A DNA stretch of 64,000 nt from Polynucleobacter sp. SHI8 (GCF_027944005.1 NZ_AP027204.1:124001-188000), one strand, 5' to 3'; shown: positions 25,636 to 36,226, counted from the first letter of the stretch. Notes: generated by a model from the sequence alone, not told the origin. A program made the numbers and translations.

Positions 25636-26730
25636 ATGTCATTAAAATGCGGCATCGTCGGCCTGCCTAACGTCGGCAAATCTACTCTCTTTAACGCGCT
25701 TACTAAAGCAGGTATAGCAGCGGAGAACTATCCATTTTGCACGATTGAGCCTAATGTTGGGGTGGTAGAAGTACCTGACCCACGTTTGGCCCAACTTGCT
25801 CAAATTGTTCATCCTGAACGTATTGTCTCAGCAATTGTCGAGTTTGTGGATATTGCTGGATTAGTTGCGGGAGCTTCTAAAGGCGAAGGCCTTGGAAATC
25901 AATTTTTAGCCAATATTCGTGAAACCGATGCAATCACTCATGTCGTGCGTTGTTTTGATGACGATAATGTGATTCACGTCGCTGGAAGAGTAAACCCGCT
26001 TGATGATATTCAAGTCATCGACACGGAATTAGCCCTATCCGATTTAGCAACGGTTGATAAAGCCGTAGCGAAGTATACGAAAGCAGCAAAATCGGGTAAT
26101 GATAAAGAGGCTTCACAATTATTGGCCATTTTATTGAAAGTGTCCGCTCACTTAAATGAGGCTCAACCCGTTCGTTCGCTAGGTCTTTCTAAAGAAGATT
26201 TACTTCTATTAAAGCCGTTTTGCTTGATCACCGCAAAACCCGTCATGTATGTCGCGAATGTCATTGAAGGTGGCTTTGAAAATAATCCGCATTTAGATGC
26301 TGTGAAGCAGCATGCTGTAAAAGAAGGCGCACCTGTTGTTGCAGTATGTGCGGCGATCGAAGCAGAAATCGCTGACTTAGACGACGCCGATAAAGAAGAG
26401 TTTTTAAAAGATATGGGGATGACAGAGCCTGGTCTTGATCGCGTCATTCGTGCCGGTTTTAATTTGCTAGGATTACAAACCTACTTTACGGCTGGAGTAA
26501 AAGAAGTGCGTGCATGGACAATACATGTTGGCGATACCGGACCTCAAGCAGCTGGCGTGATTCATACCGATTTTGAAAAAGGCTTCATCCGCGCTCAGAC
26601 AATTGCTTTTGATGACTTTATTCAATTTAAAGGTGAGCAAGGGGCAAAAGAGGCTGGCAAGATGCGGGCTGAAGGTAAAGAGTACATTGTTAAAGATGGT
26701 GATGTACTGAACTTCTTATTTAACGTCTAA
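25636..26730 (+). CDS. ychF: Redox-regulated ATPase/GTPase YchF
   Basis: Obg-family P-loop NTPase (OLA1 type) that binds ribosomes and preferentially hydrolyses ATP; 364 residues. The G1 motif is [15 protein letters not shown], switch and G3 region [22 protein letters not shown], and the C-terminal TGS domain includes [17 protein letters not shown] and ends [11 protein letters not shown]. It is highly conserved and full length. It diverges from the UbiH-like gene and is followed 11 bases later by an FAD oxidoreductase gene. Confidence 0.97.
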   Translation: MSLKCGIVGLPNVGKSTLFNALTKAGIAAENYPFCTIEPNVGVVEVPDPRLAQLAQIVHPERIVSAIVEFVDIAGLVAGASKGEGLGNQFLANIRETDAITHVVRCFDDDNVIHVAGRVNPLDDIQVIDTELALSDLATVDKAVAKYTKAAKSGNDKEASQLLAILLKVSAHLNEAQPVRSLGLSKEDLLLLKPFCLITAKPVMYVANVIEGGFENNPHLDAVKQHAVKEGAPVVAVCAAIEAEIADLDDADKEEFLKDMGMTEPGLDRVIRAGFNLLGLQTYFTAGVKEVRAWTIHVGDTGPQAAGVIHTDFEKGFIRAQTIAFDDFIQFKGEQGAKEAGKMRAEGKEYIVKDGDVLNFLFNV

Positions 26731-26741
26731 TTTGTAATTCT

Positions 26742-27878
26742 ATGGATCACATTGAAGTTGTGGTCGTTGGAGCAGGAGTCGTTGGCTTAGCCATTGCTAG
26801 GGAGCTTGCGCTCCAAGGCCAATCCGTTTTGCTAGTTGAAAAAGAACCTAGCTTTGGCATGTCAACTAGTTCGCGAAATAGCGAAGTCATTCATGCAGGA
26901 ATTTATTACCCGAAGGATTCTTTAAAAGCAAAGTTATGTGTGCAGGGTAATCGCCTGTTATACAACTACGCCAAAGAACGAGGCGTGCCATTCAAGAACT
27001 ACGGCAAACTCATTGTCGCTTGTACCCAAGCTGAACAGGCATCTTTAGAGCAGATTTGGCATCGTGCACAAGAAAATGGAGTGAGTGGACTTGAGCGCAT
27101 GACGCAGTCGACGATTCATCATCTAGAACCTGAATTAAATGCCCTTGAAGGGATTTATTCTCCGACAACAGGGATTATTGATAGCCATTCTTATATGCTC
27201 TCATTACTTGGTGATTTTGAAAATGCCGAGGGTGTCATTAGTTACCGCACCACATTTGAACATGCTCAATTGTTGAATCAATGTGGAAGATTTGTAATCA
27301 CCCTCAAGAGTGGACAAGACAATGAAGATGTCTTTGAAATGAGTTGTGATCATTTAATTAATTGTGCAGGGCTAGGTGCAGTTGAAGTGGCAAAAAGAGT
27401 CAGTGGATTATCGCCACAATATATTCCTGAGGCTTATTTTGTCAAAGGCAATTATTTTTCTTTATCGGGCAAAACACCCTTTCGTCACTTAATTTACCCA
27501 GTTCCAGAGCAAGCAGGACTTGGCGTTCATCTCACCTTAGACTTAAATGGCAGGGCAAAATTTGGGCCTGATGTCGAGCATATTGATGCGACCGATGAGC
27601 AAACCATTGACTATGCAGTCGACCCCTCAAGAGTTGGCCATTTTGAAAATCAAATACGTCAATATTGGCCAGGACTTCCATCTGGCTCACTAACGCCAGA
27701 TTATTCCGGGGTGCGTCCTAAAATAAAAATGAATGGCATCGTAGGGGCTGATTTTCGAATCGATACCACTGAGCAACATGGCCTACCAGGTTTAATCAAC
27801 TTATTTGGGATTGAATCACCAGGACTTACCGCATCATTAGCAATTGCTCAAGAAGTACAAAAACTCTCAAAAGAATAA
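26742..27878 (+). CDS. FAD-dependent oxidoreductase, L-2-hydroxyglutarate oxidase (LhgO)-like
   Basis: A DAO-fold flavoprotein, 378 residues. The FAD motif [29 protein letters not shown] opens the protein, then [28 protein letters not shown], the signature of the LhgO/L2HGDH branch, and the closing [22 protein letters not shown]. It probably oxidises a 2-hydroxy acid such as L-2-hydroxyglutarate, passing electrons to quinone or oxygen; the exact substrate is inferred from family. It follows ychF by 11 bases, and its last 12 bases overlap the convergent trpC. Confidence 0.85.
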   Translation: MDHIEVVVVGAGVVGLAIARELALQGQSVLLVEKEPSFGMSTSSRNSEVIHAGIYYPKDSLKAKLCVQGNRLLYNYAKERGVPFKNYGKLIVACTQAEQASLEQIWHRAQENGVSGLERMTQSTIHHLEPELNALEGIYSPTTGIIDSHSYMLSLLGDFENAEGVISYRTTFEHAQLLNQCGRFVITLKSGQDNEDVFEMSCDHLINCAGLGAVEVAKRVSGLSPQYIPEAYFVKGNYFSLSGKTPFRHLIYPVPEQAGLGVHLTLDLNGRAKFGPDVEHIDATDEQTIDYAVDPSRVGHFENQIRQYWPGLPSGSLTPDYSGVRPKIKMNGIVGADFRIDTTEQHGLPGLINLFGIESPGLTASLAIAQEVQKLSKE

Positions 27879-28670
27879 TTGTTCTAGAGCTTGACCAGGC
27901 GATGGTGCTCGCATAAATGCTTCTCCAACCAAGAAAGCATGTACCTGATGTTGGCGTAAAAAATCCACATCAGATTGTTGCAAAATACCACTCTCTGTAA
28001 CAACACGTTTATGTTTTGGAATATTAGTAAGTAATTGCACCGTGTTTTGAATAGATACTTCAAATGTTTTTAAATTACGGTTATTGATACCTAAAAGAGG
28101 TGAGTTCAGTTGTAAGGCACGCTCGAGTTCTTCCGCATCATGCACCTCGACTAAAACATCCATACCAAGTCGCATTGCGATGTCTTCAAATTCTTTTAAC
28201 TGAGGATCTGACAAAGCTGCCACGATGAGTAAAATAGCATCTGCCCCCATGGCCCGTGCTTCAAAAATTTGATAGGGATCAATCATAAAATCTTTACGAA
28301 TCACAGGTAACTCGCAAGCAGCCCTAGCTTCAATTAAAAATTCGGTACAGCCTTTGAAATATTCAATGTCAGTAAGAACCGATAGACAAGCAGCGCCGTG
28401 CTTGGCATAACTCATTGCAATTTCTGCCGGATGAAAAGGGGAGCGTAAGATTCCACGACTAGGACTTGCCTGTTTGATCTCCGCAATCACACCAGCATAT
28501 CCTTGAGTAATTTTATTTTCTATCGCCTGATAAAAACCTCTAGGCTTTAGCTGTTCGTCAAGAATACTATCGAGAGCCGAGTGTTCAACATCAACAAAAG
28601 GCTTTTGTGACTTTGCAAAAGAAACCTCTTGCTGTTTTGTTTCTAAAATACGTTGCAAGATATCAGACAT
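27867..28670 (-). CDS. trpC: Indole-3-glycerol phosphate synthase
   Basis: Ring-closing decarboxylase of tryptophan synthesis, 267 residues, monofunctional (no fused TrpF). TIM-barrel signatures are [59 protein letters not shown] and VVTESGI. It lies 3 bases after trpD at the end of the rpe-trpE-trpG-trpD-trpC run. Its 3' end overlaps the convergent oxidoreductase gene by 12 bases. Confidence 0.97.
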   Translation of the reverse strand: MSDILQRILETKQQEVSFAKSQKPFVDVEHSALDSILDEQLKPRGFYQAIENKITQGYAGVIAEIKQASPSRGILRSPFHPAEIAMSYAKHGAACLSVLTDIEYFKGCTEFLIEARAACELPVIRKDFMIDPYQIFEARAMGADAILLIVAALSDPQLKEFEDIAMRLGMDVLVEVHDAEELERALQLNSPLLGINNRNLKTFEVSIQNTVQLLTNIPKHKRVVTESGILQQSDVDFLRQHQVHAFLVGEAFMRAPSPGQALEQLFF

Positions 28671-28673
28671 AGA

Positions 28674-29705
28674 TTATTGGGAGAGTAATTGAGTCGTTTG
28701 AACAAAAGCATCTAATTTTTTCTTGGCACTGCCATCGGCAATGACTTTTCGAGCAAGTTCAATACCTGCTTCAATAGAAGTGGAAACATCAGCAGCGTAG
28801 AGTGCAGCACCAGCATTGAGACAGACGATATCGAGTGCCGGACCTTCACCGTTATTTAAAACATTCAATAACATGGCTTTTGATTCTTCAGGACTTGCAA
28901 CTTTAAATGCGCGAGTACCGACCATCGATAGACCAAAGTCTTCCGGATGAATTTCGTATTCAATAATTTCATTATTTTTTAATTCACCCACCAAAGTGGA
29001 GGCACCCAAGGAGATTTCGTCTAGACCATCCTTGCCATAGACCACTAAGGCGTGTTTTAAGCCCAAACGCTGCAGCACTCGAACTTGAATACCCACTAAA
29101 TCCGGATGAAACACCCCCATCAACATGTGAGGTGCATTTGCAGGATTCGTCAGAGGCCCTAAAATATTAAAGATGGTCCGAATCCCTAATTCTTTTCGAA
29201 CCGCTGCAACATTTTTCATGGCGGGATGGTGATTTGGCGCAAACATAAAGCCAATACCTGTTGTTTCAAGACACTGGGCAACTTGACTCGCTTGAATCTG
29301 AATCTTGGCACCTAAAGATTCCAAGACATCAGCGCTTCCTGATTTACTACTAACCCCACGATTGCCGTGTTTTGCAACCTTAGCACCCGCGGCAGCAACC
29401 ACAAACATTGCCGTAGTAGAAATATTAAAGCTATGCGAGCCATCCCCTCCAGTACCCACAATATCGACAAAATGCGTTTGATCAGCAATCTGAACTTGAT
29501 TAGCAAATTCACGCATGACCATCGCAGCGGCAGTAATTTCGCCAATTGTTTCTTTTTTAGTTCGCAGACCCACCAGTAGTGCTGAAGTTAAATTACTAGA
29601 AAGCTCACCCCGCATGATGGAGCGCATGAGTTCAAGCATTTCATCATGGAAGATTTCACGATGTTCAATGCAACGCAATAAAGCTTCTTGGGGGGTAATC
29701 GCCAT
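28674..29705 (-). CDS. trpD: Anthranilate phosphoribosyltransferase
   Basis: Transfers the phosphoribosyl group of PRPP to anthranilate. It has 343 residues and is monofunctional. Signatures are [15 protein letters not shown] (PRPP loop), [18 protein letters not shown] and [37 protein letters not shown]. It sits between trpG and trpC, with short spacers of 12 and 3 bases. Confidence 0.97.
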   Translation of the reverse strand: MAITPQEALLRCIEHREIFHDEMLELMRSIMRGELSSNLTSALLVGLRTKKETIGEITAAAMVMREFANQVQIADQTHFVDIVGTGGDGSHSFNISTTAMFVVAAAGAKVAKHGNRGVSSKSGSADVLESLGAKIQIQASQVAQCLETTGIGFMFAPNHHPAMKNVAAVRKELGIRTIFNILGPLTNPANAPHMLMGVFHPDLVGIQVRVLQRLGLKHALVVYGKDGLDEISLGASTLVGELKNNEIIEYEIHPEDFGLSMVGTRAFKVASPEESKAMLLNVLNNGEGPALDIVCLNAGAALYAADVSTSIEAGIELARKVIADGSAKKKLDAFVQTTQLLSQ

Positions 29706-29717
29706 AGGGTACCTAGT

Positions 29718-30287
29718 TTAATTCTTCATTTTAAGGAAATTGTTTAATAACTCGTGCCCATATTCCGACAATATCGACTCGGGATGAAATTGTACCCCCT
29801 CCACCGCCAAGGTCTTATGTCTCACACCCATGATTTCATCATCATCCGTCACCGCAGTCACCTCAAGGCAAGATGGTAAGGTTTCACGAGAGATCGCGAG
29901 AGAGTGATATCTTGTCACCTGAAATTCAGCTGGTAGGCCTTGGAAAACACCGCGACGTTTTGAGTGCACCGTGTCGACCTTACCATGCATCACTTTCTTC
30001 GCACGAATCACATCACCACCAAAAGCTTCACCAATGGCTTGATGTCCAAGACAAACCCCAAGGAGGGGAACTTTTCCAGCAAAGTGTTGAATCGCTGCAA
30101 TAGAAATTCCTGCTTGGGCGGGACTACACGGTCCTGGTGAGATACAAATATGAGAGGGACTTAGAGCTTCCATTTGATTGATGGTAATTTCATCATTACG
30201 ATAAACCTGTATGTCTGCACCCAACTCTCCAAAATACTGAACTAAGTTATAGGTAAAAGAGTCGTAATTATCAATCATGAGGAGCAT
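29718..30287 (-). CDS. trpG: Anthranilate synthase component II (glutamine amidotransferase)
   Basis: Supplies ammonia from glutamine to TrpE. It has 189 residues from the ATG at 30287, chosen because AAGGAGGA lies 5 bases upstream and the family starts [16 protein letters not shown]; a longer in-frame reading from 30311 has no such support. The triad comprises Cys79 ([15 protein letters not shown]) and the His/Glu of [13 protein letters not shown]. It overlaps the trpE 3' end by 17 bases, so the ribosome site lies inside trpE and synthesis of the two subunits is probably coupled. Confidence 0.95.
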   Translation of the reverse strand: MLLMIDNYDSFTYNLVQYFGELGADIQVYRNDEITINQMEALSPSHICISPGPCSPAQAGISIAAIQHFAGKVPLLGVCLGHQAIGEAFGGDVIRAKKVMHGKVDTVHSKRRGVFQGLPAEFQVTRYHSLAISRETLPSCLEVTAVTDDDEIMGVRHKTLAVEGVQFHPESILSEYGHELLNNFLKMKN

Positions 30288-31794
30288 GGAGTCCTCCTTG
30301 AACAAGTTCAACGGCGCGTAAAACAGCTCTTGCTTTTGCTTCGGTTTCTAAATATTCAGATTCGGGATTGGAATCAGCGACGATACCAGCACCTGCTTGC
30401 GAATGAACCCACCCATTTTGAATCACGCCAGTACGGATAATAATCGCCACATCCATATCGCCAGAAAAGGATAAATAACCCGCAGCACCACCATAAGGGC
30501 CGCGCTTGGTAATTTCCATTTCATCGATGATTTCCATGGCGCGTATTTTGGGTGCTCCCGATAAAGTACCAGCTGGGAAAGTAGCCCTTAATACATCCAT
30601 ATTGCTCACATCGTCACGCAGCTCACCCTCGACGGAGCTGACAATATGCTGTACATGGGAATATTTTTCAATCGTCATTTTTTCCGTCACTTTGACGCTA
30701 CCAATTTTTGCAATACGGCCGATGTCGTTTCTTGCTAAATCGATGAGCATCACATGTTCAGCAATTTCCTTCGGATCAGCTAATAGTTCTCGGGCTAGTT
30801 CAGCATCAAGCTCAGGTGTTTTACCCCTAGGCCTAGTTCCAGCTAATGGCCGCACGGTAACTTTTCTTTTTGTAGCAGAGTGTTCCGCAGAGACAACTTG
30901 TTCTTGCCTGACTAAAATTTCTGGAGATGAACCAACTAATTGATGATCACCAAAATCATAAAAATAAAGGTAGGGTGATGGATTTAAAGAACGCAGAGCA
31001 CGGTACAAGGTGAGTGGAGATTCTTCATACGCTTGACTGATTCGTTGACCAAAAACAACCTGCATACAATCACCCGCCAAAATATATTCTTTGGTTAAAT
31101 TGACTTTTTTAATGAATTCATCTTTACCAAAATGACGTACAGGCTCTGTTTTTGCGGTAGCAAATGATTTTTGAGCTTTGATTGGTTGATCTAGACAATC
31201 TAACAGAAGTTGTAAACGTTGTTGGGCTCTTTGATAAGCATCTGTATGATCGGTATTGGCATAGACAATCAAGTATAGTTTGCCCGCCAGATTATCGATC
31301 ACAGCAAGTTCTTCAGTTAGCAGTAATTGAATATCAGGCAAATGTAAATCATCTTTTGGCGAGGAATTAGCCAATTTATGCTCAATATAACGAACTGTGT
31401 CATAACCAAAGTAGCCTGCTAACCCCCCGCAAAAACGCGGCAATCCTGGCAAGAGCGCTGCTTTAAATCGTGCTTGAAATTGCTCAATAAAATCTAGCGG
31501 ATGATCATGATTCGTTTCGACAAGTTCATCATTGGTGATGACTTGATTGATCGGTGCGCTTGGAGTTCCTACAGAGCGTATCAATGTCGAAGCGGGTAAA
31601 CCAATAATCGAATATCTACCAAAGCGCTCACCACCTACGACCGACTCCAACAAGAAAGTGTTTTTCGCACCTACTGCTTGAGTTAATTTCATGTAAAGCG
31701 ATAGAGGCGTTTCAAGATCTGCCAAGGTTTCTGAAACTAGCGGAATACGGTTAAATCCTTGCTTGGCAAGGTTGTTAAATTCATCTAAATTCAT
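30271..31794 (-). CDS. trpE: Anthranilate synthase component I
   Basis: Converts chorismate to anthranilate with ammonia from TrpG. It has 507 residues. The N-terminal domain carries the Trp feedback region ([18 protein letters not shown]), and the chorismate-binding domain carries [57 protein letters not shown] and [24 protein letters not shown]. It overlaps rpe by 4 bases and trpG by 17. No Trp-rich leader peptide is visible upstream of it, since rpe runs straight into it. Confidence 0.97.
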   Translation of the reverse strand: MNLDEFNNLAKQGFNRIPLVSETLADLETPLSLYMKLTQAVGAKNTFLLESVVGGERFGRYSIIGLPASTLIRSVGTPSAPINQVITNDELVETNHDHPLDFIEQFQARFKAALLPGLPRFCGGLAGYFGYDTVRYIEHKLANSSPKDDLHLPDIQLLLTEELAVIDNLAGKLYLIVYANTDHTDAYQRAQQRLQLLLDCLDQPIKAQKSFATAKTEPVRHFGKDEFIKKVNLTKEYILAGDCMQVVFGQRISQAYEESPLTLYRALRSLNPSPYLYFYDFGDHQLVGSSPEILVRQEQVVSAEHSATKRKVTVRPLAGTRPRGKTPELDAELARELLADPKEIAEHVMLIDLARNDIGRIAKIGSVKVTEKMTIEKYSHVQHIVSSVEGELRDDVSNMDVLRATFPAGTLSGAPKIRAMEIIDEMEITKRGPYGGAAGYLSFSGDMDVAIIIRTGVIQNGWVHSQAGAGIVADSNPESEYLETEAKARAVLRAVELVQGGLHAPHD

Positions 31795-32495
31795 TGAGCA
31801 GTTGCCAGTTCCCGTCTCATTTCTGAGATGACATGTGCGTAATCAGGCTTGCCAAAAATAGCAGAGCCAGCAACAAAAGTATCAGCTCCAGCCGCAGCAA
31901 TCTGCGCAATATTTTGTGTATTAATTCCGCCATCAACTTCTAAACGAATTTGTCTGCCACTTTTCTGGGCGTATGAATCTAGTAGTTGTCTTGTTTGTCT
32001 GATTTTATCGATCGTGGAAGGAATAAACTGTTGACCACCAAATCCTGGATTGACCGACATCAACAAAACTAAATCAATCTTATCAAGGATAAAATCTAAA
32101 TATTGCAAAGGAGTAGCTGGATTTAAAACCAAACCGCTTTGACAGCCCACTTCTTTGATCAGACCTAAGGTTCGATCTATATGAGAGCTTGCCTCAGGGT
32201 GAAAACTAATCAGGTTTGCACCTGCTTTTGCAAAATCCGGAATGATACGATCAACAGGTTCAACCATTAAGTGAACATCGATACAGACAGATTGACCATT
32301 TTTCTCAGCGAAAGGACGAATCGCATCACATACGAGAGGACCGATCGTGAGATTGGGGACGTAATGGTTATCCATTACATCAAAATGAATCCAATCGGCC
32401 CCAGCTTGTAAAACGTGTTTGACTTCTTCCCCTAGTCGGGCAAAATCAGCGGCAAGGATAGATGGGGCTATGATAGCTTGTAATTTATCGGTCAT
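31791..32495 (-). CDS. rpe: Ribulose-phosphate 3-epimerase
   Basis: Interconverts ribulose-5-phosphate and xylulose-5-phosphate. It has 234 residues. TIM-barrel motifs are [43 protein letters not shown] and the phosphate-binding [18 protein letters not shown] and [11 protein letters not shown]. It is the first gene of the run into trpE (4-base overlap). In Burkholderia and Ralstonia a phosphoglycolate phosphatase gene (gph) usually separates rpe and trpE; none is present here. It is divergent from apaG with 70 bases between. Confidence 0.97.
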   Translation of the reverse strand: MTDKLQAIIAPSILAADFARLGEEVKHVLQAGADWIHFDVMDNHYVPNLTIGPLVCDAIRPFAEKNGQSVCIDVHLMVEPVDRIIPDFAKAGANLISFHPEASSHIDRTLGLIKEVGCQSGLVLNPATPLQYLDFILDKIDLVLLMSVNPGFGGQQFIPSTIDKIRQTRQLLDSYAQKSGRQIRLEVDGGINTQNIAQIAAAGADTFVAGSAIFGKPDYAHVISEMRRELATAQ

Positions 32496-32565
32496 ATGTT
32501 TATTTTAACTTGATGATTCACATTGAATCATTGCATTTCATGAGTAGTTCTACGAAAATAGCCCT

Positions 32566-32940
32566 ATGACACAATTTTCCGCGCAAATATCAGTTCAAGT
32601 TCAATTTTTAGAAGAGCAATCGAGTGCTGAGCAAGGGCAGTATCATTTTGCTTATACATTGAGTATTAAAAATGATGGAGAAGTTCCATTTCAATTAATC
32701 GCCAGAGAGTGGCTGATTACAGATTCTGATGGAAATACTCAACAAATCAAGGGCTTAGGAGTTGTTGGACAACAACCTTTACTAAAAGGTGGACAGGCTT
32801 TTGAATATACCAGTTGGGCGACGATTCCTACCCCGCTAGGGTCTATGAGGGGAACTTATTTTTGCATTTCAGAGGAAGCCGAGATGTTTGAAGTGCCGAT
32901 TCCAGAGTTTTCTCTCACCATGCCAAGAATATTGCATTAA
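32566..32940 (+). CDS. apaG: ApaG-domain protein
   Basis: A small immunoglobulin-like beta-sandwich protein (ApaG/Co2+-Mg2+ efflux-associated family), 124 residues; its biochemical role is not settled. Typical motifs are FAYTLSIKNDGEVPFQLIAREWLITDSDG and VVGQQPLLKGGQAFEYTSWATIPTPLGSMRGTYFC, with the conserved GxGVVGxxPxL pattern. It faces rpe across a 70-base divergent region and converges on a 37-residue ORF beginning 10 bases beyond its stop. Confidence 0.95.
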   Translation: MTQFSAQISVQVQFLEEQSSAEQGQYHFAYTLSIKNDGEVPFQLIAREWLITDSDGNTQQIKGLGVVGQQPLLKGGQAFEYTSWATIPTPLGSMRGTYFCISEEAEMFEVPIPEFSLTMPRILH

Positions 32941-32950
32941 AACCACAAGA

Positions 32951-33064
32951 TCATTTTTTTCTTCCCATCATTGTCCAGACAATAATAAAAATTAAAATGC
33001 AAAGAGCCACTCCTGCTTCTGCGACTAGTAATAGCATGGGGTACTCATCTAAAAGTTCTGACAT
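32951..33064 (-). CDS. Small single-pass membrane protein, 37 residues, unknown function
   Basis: A complete short ORF (ATG at 33064, TGA ending at 32951) between apaG and mltA. An AAGGA ribosome site lies 8 bases before the ATG. The product starts MSELLDEYPM (acidic, putative outside or head), has one strongly hydrophobic stretch (about residues 10-31: LLLVAEAGVALCILIFIIVW) and ends with a positive tail MGRKK, a classic topology of a small inner-membrane protein with its C terminus in the cytoplasm. I do not recognise a family. It is divergent from mltA (18 bases between the starts) and convergent with apaG, so it has its own transcript. Confidence 0.65.
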   Translation of the reverse strand: MSELLDEYPMLLLVAEAGVALCILIFIIVWTMMGRKK

Positions 33065-33082
33065 CGATTACATCCTTTTTGT

Positions 33083-34258
33083 ATGAAAAAAAACAAGCAA
33101 TTTTTTTCAATATTTTTTTCATTAGTTTGCTCAACAGGCATGACTATTTTACTATCAGCCTGTAGTTCCGTTTCAATACAAAAAGATGTATCGGAATTGG
33201 AGCCAGTAGCAACGACACCAAGCAGCCAATTTAAACAATATACAGCAGCCCATTATTTTTTGAGTAGTTGGAAGAATTTACCCGGTTGGGAGAGTGATCC
33301 ATTTGATGATGCATGGAATGCTTGGCAAAAAAGTTGTCAGTACTGGAGCAAAGCCAATCAAGCGGAATGGCAACAACTCTGTAAAGAGTCACAAAAAATC
33401 AATGCAGGCGATAAAAAAATAGCGAAAGATTTTTTTGAAAAATATTTTCAGGTTTGGGAAATTCGCCAAGCAAAAGATCAAAACACCTATCCTAAAGGAA
33501 GTAATCAAGGTTTAATTACCGGCTATTATGAGCCGATTATCAAGGGCTCATTATCTCGCCAAGGGGTATATCAAACCGCTATTTATAAACTCCCGACTGG
33601 TTGGAGTGCTTCACCCAGTAAAGTCAGGCCCCCTCGGGCAGAACTGATGCAGTCTGGAGTGTTAAAAGGAATGGAAATCGCTTGGGTAGAAGATCCTGTA
33701 GCTGTAGCATTTATGCAAATCCAAGGATCTGGAAAAATAGTATTAGAAAACAAGAAAATATTAAGACTTGGTTATGCCGGCACGAACAACCAAACATTTG
33801 TATCTTTTGCCCAGTGGTTAATTAATCAAAAACAATTAACCTATGCCCAAGCAAGTATGCAGGGGATTTCTGATTGGGCTAAAAAAAATCCACAGCGCGT
33901 CAATGAGATGCTCAATGCAAATCCTCGGTTTGTATTTTTTAAAGTTTTAGAAAGCTCGACATCACCACTTGATGGCCCTATTGGAAGTATTGGCGTACCC
34001 TTGACCGCCGGACGGAGTATTGCAGTCGATTGGCAATCGATACCACGCGGGGCACCAGTGTATATATCAACCACTGATCCACAAACAACACAAGCATTAC
34101 AACGATTGGTATTTGCACAAGATACCGGCTCAGCTATTGTTGGTGGCGTGAGAGCCGACTATTATTGGGGCTCTGGAGATGCTGCCGGAGATAAAGCAGG
34201 AAAAATGAAACAAGCTGGTCGTTTATGGGTAATTCTTCCGAAGAGTATGTACCCATGA
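33083..34258 (+). CDS. mltA: Membrane-bound lytic murein transglycosylase A
   Basis: Outer-membrane lipoprotein that cleaves peptidoglycan glycan strands to give 1,6-anhydro ends. It has 391 residues. The lipobox LLSAC places the lipidated cysteine at 27. The MltA barrel domain carries LITGYYEPIIKGSLSRQGVYQTAIY, VAFMQIQGSGKIVL and YAGTNNQTFVSFAQWLI. The 3D/catalytic C-terminal domain includes AQDTGSAIVGGVRADYYWGSGDAAG, whose Asp in the QDTGSAI motif is the catalytic acid. It overlaps the next lipoprotein gene by ATGA. Confidence 0.95.
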   Translation: MKKNKQFFSIFFSLVCSTGMTILLSACSSVSIQKDVSELEPVATTPSSQFKQYTAAHYFLSSWKNLPGWESDPFDDAWNAWQKSCQYWSKANQAEWQQLCKESQKINAGDKKIAKDFFEKYFQVWEIRQAKDQNTYPKGSNQGLITGYYEPIIKGSLSRQGVYQTAIYKLPTGWSASPSKVRPPRAELMQSGVLKGMEIAWVEDPVAVAFMQIQGSGKIVLENKKILRLGYAGTNNQTFVSFAQWLINQKQLTYAQASMQGISDWAKKNPQRVNEMLNANPRFVFFKVLESSTSPLDGPIGSIGVPLTAGRSIAVDWQSIPRGAPVYISTTDPQTTQALQRLVFAQDTGSAIVGGVRADYYWGSGDAAGDKAGKMKQAGRLWVILPKSMYP

Positions 34259-35070
34259 AATTAGCAAACATTTCAGTACTTGCATTCTCTTTATTGATCA
34301 GTGCATGTGCCACCAATTACTCAACTTCTAATAATTCAAAAAATCAAGAGGATGTTAATAAATTCTCATTGATAGATACACAGGGTAAAGAGGTTGTTGT
34401 GAACGAAGATCATTCTTTACCGGGATGGTTCCCATGGGCTTTAACCCCCAGTAAAAATAAAACAAGTTATACCTTACAAAAATACCAAGGTAGAACAGTC
34501 ATTCATGCTGATGCAGATGCCAGTGCTTCTGGCCTTATGGTGCCATTAAAGCCAAGAACTGTTGAAGGTAAAGAACTTATCTGGGAGTGGAAGGCTCTCG
34601 GACATATTGCACAAGCGGACAATTCTCAGGGGCACACGGATGATGCGCCGCTTCGCATTATGTTGGCCTTTGATGGTGACAAAAGTAAACTTTCATTAAA
34701 AGATCAGATGGCATTTGAGCTGGCGCATTTAATCAGTGGACAAGAGATGCCATACGCAACGCTGATGTACATTTGGTCAAGTCAAGCGCATGAGACTCCA
34801 ATCATCACCAATAAATACACCTCACGCTTAAAAATGATTATTGTCGACTCAGGTGAGGAGCATGTCGGCCAATGGCGAAAACACCAAAGAAATATTGAAA
34901 AAGACTATCGAGAAGCCTTTCAAGAACCACCAGGTAAATTAATCGCTGTTGGCATAATGACGGATACGGATAATACAAAAAGCTTAGTCAAAGCGATTTA
35001 CGGCGATATAGAAATTAAAAGAAAAGAAATTACGTCAAATAAGCTTGAGTTAAATGTACCCAATAACTAG
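34255..35070 (+). CDS. DUF3047-family lipoprotein
   Basis: A 271-residue predicted lipoprotein from the ATG at 34255, chosen because it makes a 4-base ATGA overlap with the mltA stop and starts a lipoprotein signal with lipobox LISAC (Cys18). A reading frame from 34225 would lack a signal. The body matches DUF3047: WEWKALGHIAQADNSQGHTDDAPLRIMLAF, LMYIWSSQAHETPIITNKYTSRLKMIIVDSG, and FQEPPGKLIAVGIMTDTDNTKS. The function of the family is unknown; coupling to mltA suggests a role in envelope or wall turnover, as inference only. Its last 41 bases overlap the convergent amidohydrolase gene. Confidence 0.85.
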   Translation: MKLANISVLAFSLLISACATNYSTSNNSKNQEDVNKFSLIDTQGKEVVVNEDHSLPGWFPWALTPSKNKTSYTLQKYQGRTVIHADADASASGLMVPLKPRTVEGKELIWEWKALGHIAQADNSQGHTDDAPLRIMLAFDGDKSKLSLKDQMAFELAHLISGQEMPYATLMYIWSSQAHETPIITNKYTSRLKMIIVDSGEEHVGQWRKHQRNIEKDYREAFQEPPGKLIAVGIMTDTDNTKSLVKAIYGDIEIKRKEITSNKLELNVPNN

Positions 35071-36226
35071 CTCCAACAGGTAGCAGATGATCATTAAAAT
35101 CATAGCAAGGATTATGTAAATGGCAAGGGCCCATACCGTGTCCAACTGCTCGATGATCACCATCACCATTGCCAATAAAAACATAACAACCCGGGACTTT
35201 TTCTAGCATAAAAGCAAAGTCTTCAGAGCCCATCGTTGGCTCTATGCCCTCAATAAACTGCGCATCGCCAAAACTGTTCTTGATAACCGACTGAGCAAAA
35301 GCAGTCTCTTGAAGATGATTAATCAGCGGGGGATAATTACGTTCAAATTCAACTTCAGCCGTACAGTTAAACGCGAGGGAAGTGCCATGAGCGATATCTC
35401 GAAGTCTTTGCTCCAAAAGATCTAAAACGGGATTGGTAAAGGTTCTAATCGTACCACCCAGCCAGCCATCATTCGGGATGACATTACTTGCAAATCCTGC
35501 ATGAATTTGAGTAATTGATAAAACAGCCGTATCCACCGGTTTTTTATTGCGAGTAATGATGCTTTGCAAAGAGGAGGCTAATTGTGCAATAGCAAAAACA
35601 GGATCTGCACCATTATGCGGAAGAGCTGCGTGAGCACCTTTACCTTTAATCGTGATCGTGAATTCATTACTAGAGGCCATCATTGGGCCTGGAATAACAC
35701 CAAAACTACCTTCTGGCATCCCTGGCCAATTATGCATACCAAAAACCGCATCACATGGAAATAAGGTAAATAAACCATCCGCCATCATCTCGCGAGCACC
35801 ACCGCCTCCTTCTTCCGCAGGTTGGAAGATGAAATGAACAGTACCCTTAAATTCTCTATGAGAAGCAAAGAATTGTGCCGCACTTAAGAGCATGGCGGTA
35901 TGTCCATCGTGACCACACGCATGCATCTTACCCTCATGTTGAGAAGCATGAGCAAAAGCATTATGTTCTTGTAAAGGTAAGGCATCGATATCTGCACGAA
36001 GACCAATGGATTTACCTGGACCCAAATTACCTTGTATGGTTCCGACTACTCCAGTTTTGCCGAGTCCCACGTGTGTTTGAATACCCCAACTTTTTAATTG
36101 CTTGGCAATTAATTCAGAAGTTCTAAACTCGGTAAACTTTAATTCTGGATGAGCATGAATATCCCTGCGAATAGCTTTAATCAATTCGAGCTGATCAATA
36201 AATTCCGGAAAGATTTTCATAATCAC
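35030..36226 (-). CDS. M20-family amidohydrolase (aminoacylase/hippurate hydrolase-like)
   Basis: A cytoplasmic metal-dependent deacylase of 398 residues, M20D/amidohydrolase type. The metal motifs are MHACGHDGHTAMLL and FQPAEEGGGGAREMM (Glu-Glu catalytic pair), HNWPGMPEGSFGV, and the distal PTMGSEDFAFML. These enzymes hydrolyse N-acyl amino acids such as hippurate; the actual substrate is unknown. The start M at 36226 is followed two codons later by a second ATG (36220). Its 3' end overlaps the DUF3047 gene by 41 bases on the opposite strand. Confidence 0.9.
   Translation of the reverse strand: MIMKIFPEFIDQLELIKAIRRDIHAHPELKFTEFRTSELIAKQLKSWGIQTHVGLGKTGVVGTIQGNLGPGKSIGLRADIDALPLQEHNAFAHASQHEGKMHACGHDGHTAMLLSAAQFFASHREFKGTVHFIFQPAEEGGGGAREMMADGLFTLFPCDAVFGMHNWPGMPEGSFGVIPGPMMASSNEFTITIKGKGAHAALPHNGADPVFAIAQLASSLQSIITRNKKPVDTAVLSITQIHAGFASNVIPNDGWLGGTIRTFTNPVLDLLEQRLRDIAHGTSLAFNCTAEVEFERNYPPLINHLQETAFAQSVIKNSFGDAQFIEGIEPTMGSEDFAFMLEKVPGCYVFIGNGDGDHRAVGHGMGPCHLHNPCYDFNDHLLPVGASYWVHLTQAYLT

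Noticed and set aside
30506..30943. A 145-codon open frame on the plus strand opposite trpE
   Set aside because: Antisense shadow of the conserved chorismate-binding domain; Ser-rich, no family resemblance or ribosome site.
31785..32565. Trp-operon leader peptide or attenuator
   Set aside because: No Trp-rich short ORF or paired terminator/antiterminator found upstream of rpe or between rpe and trpE.
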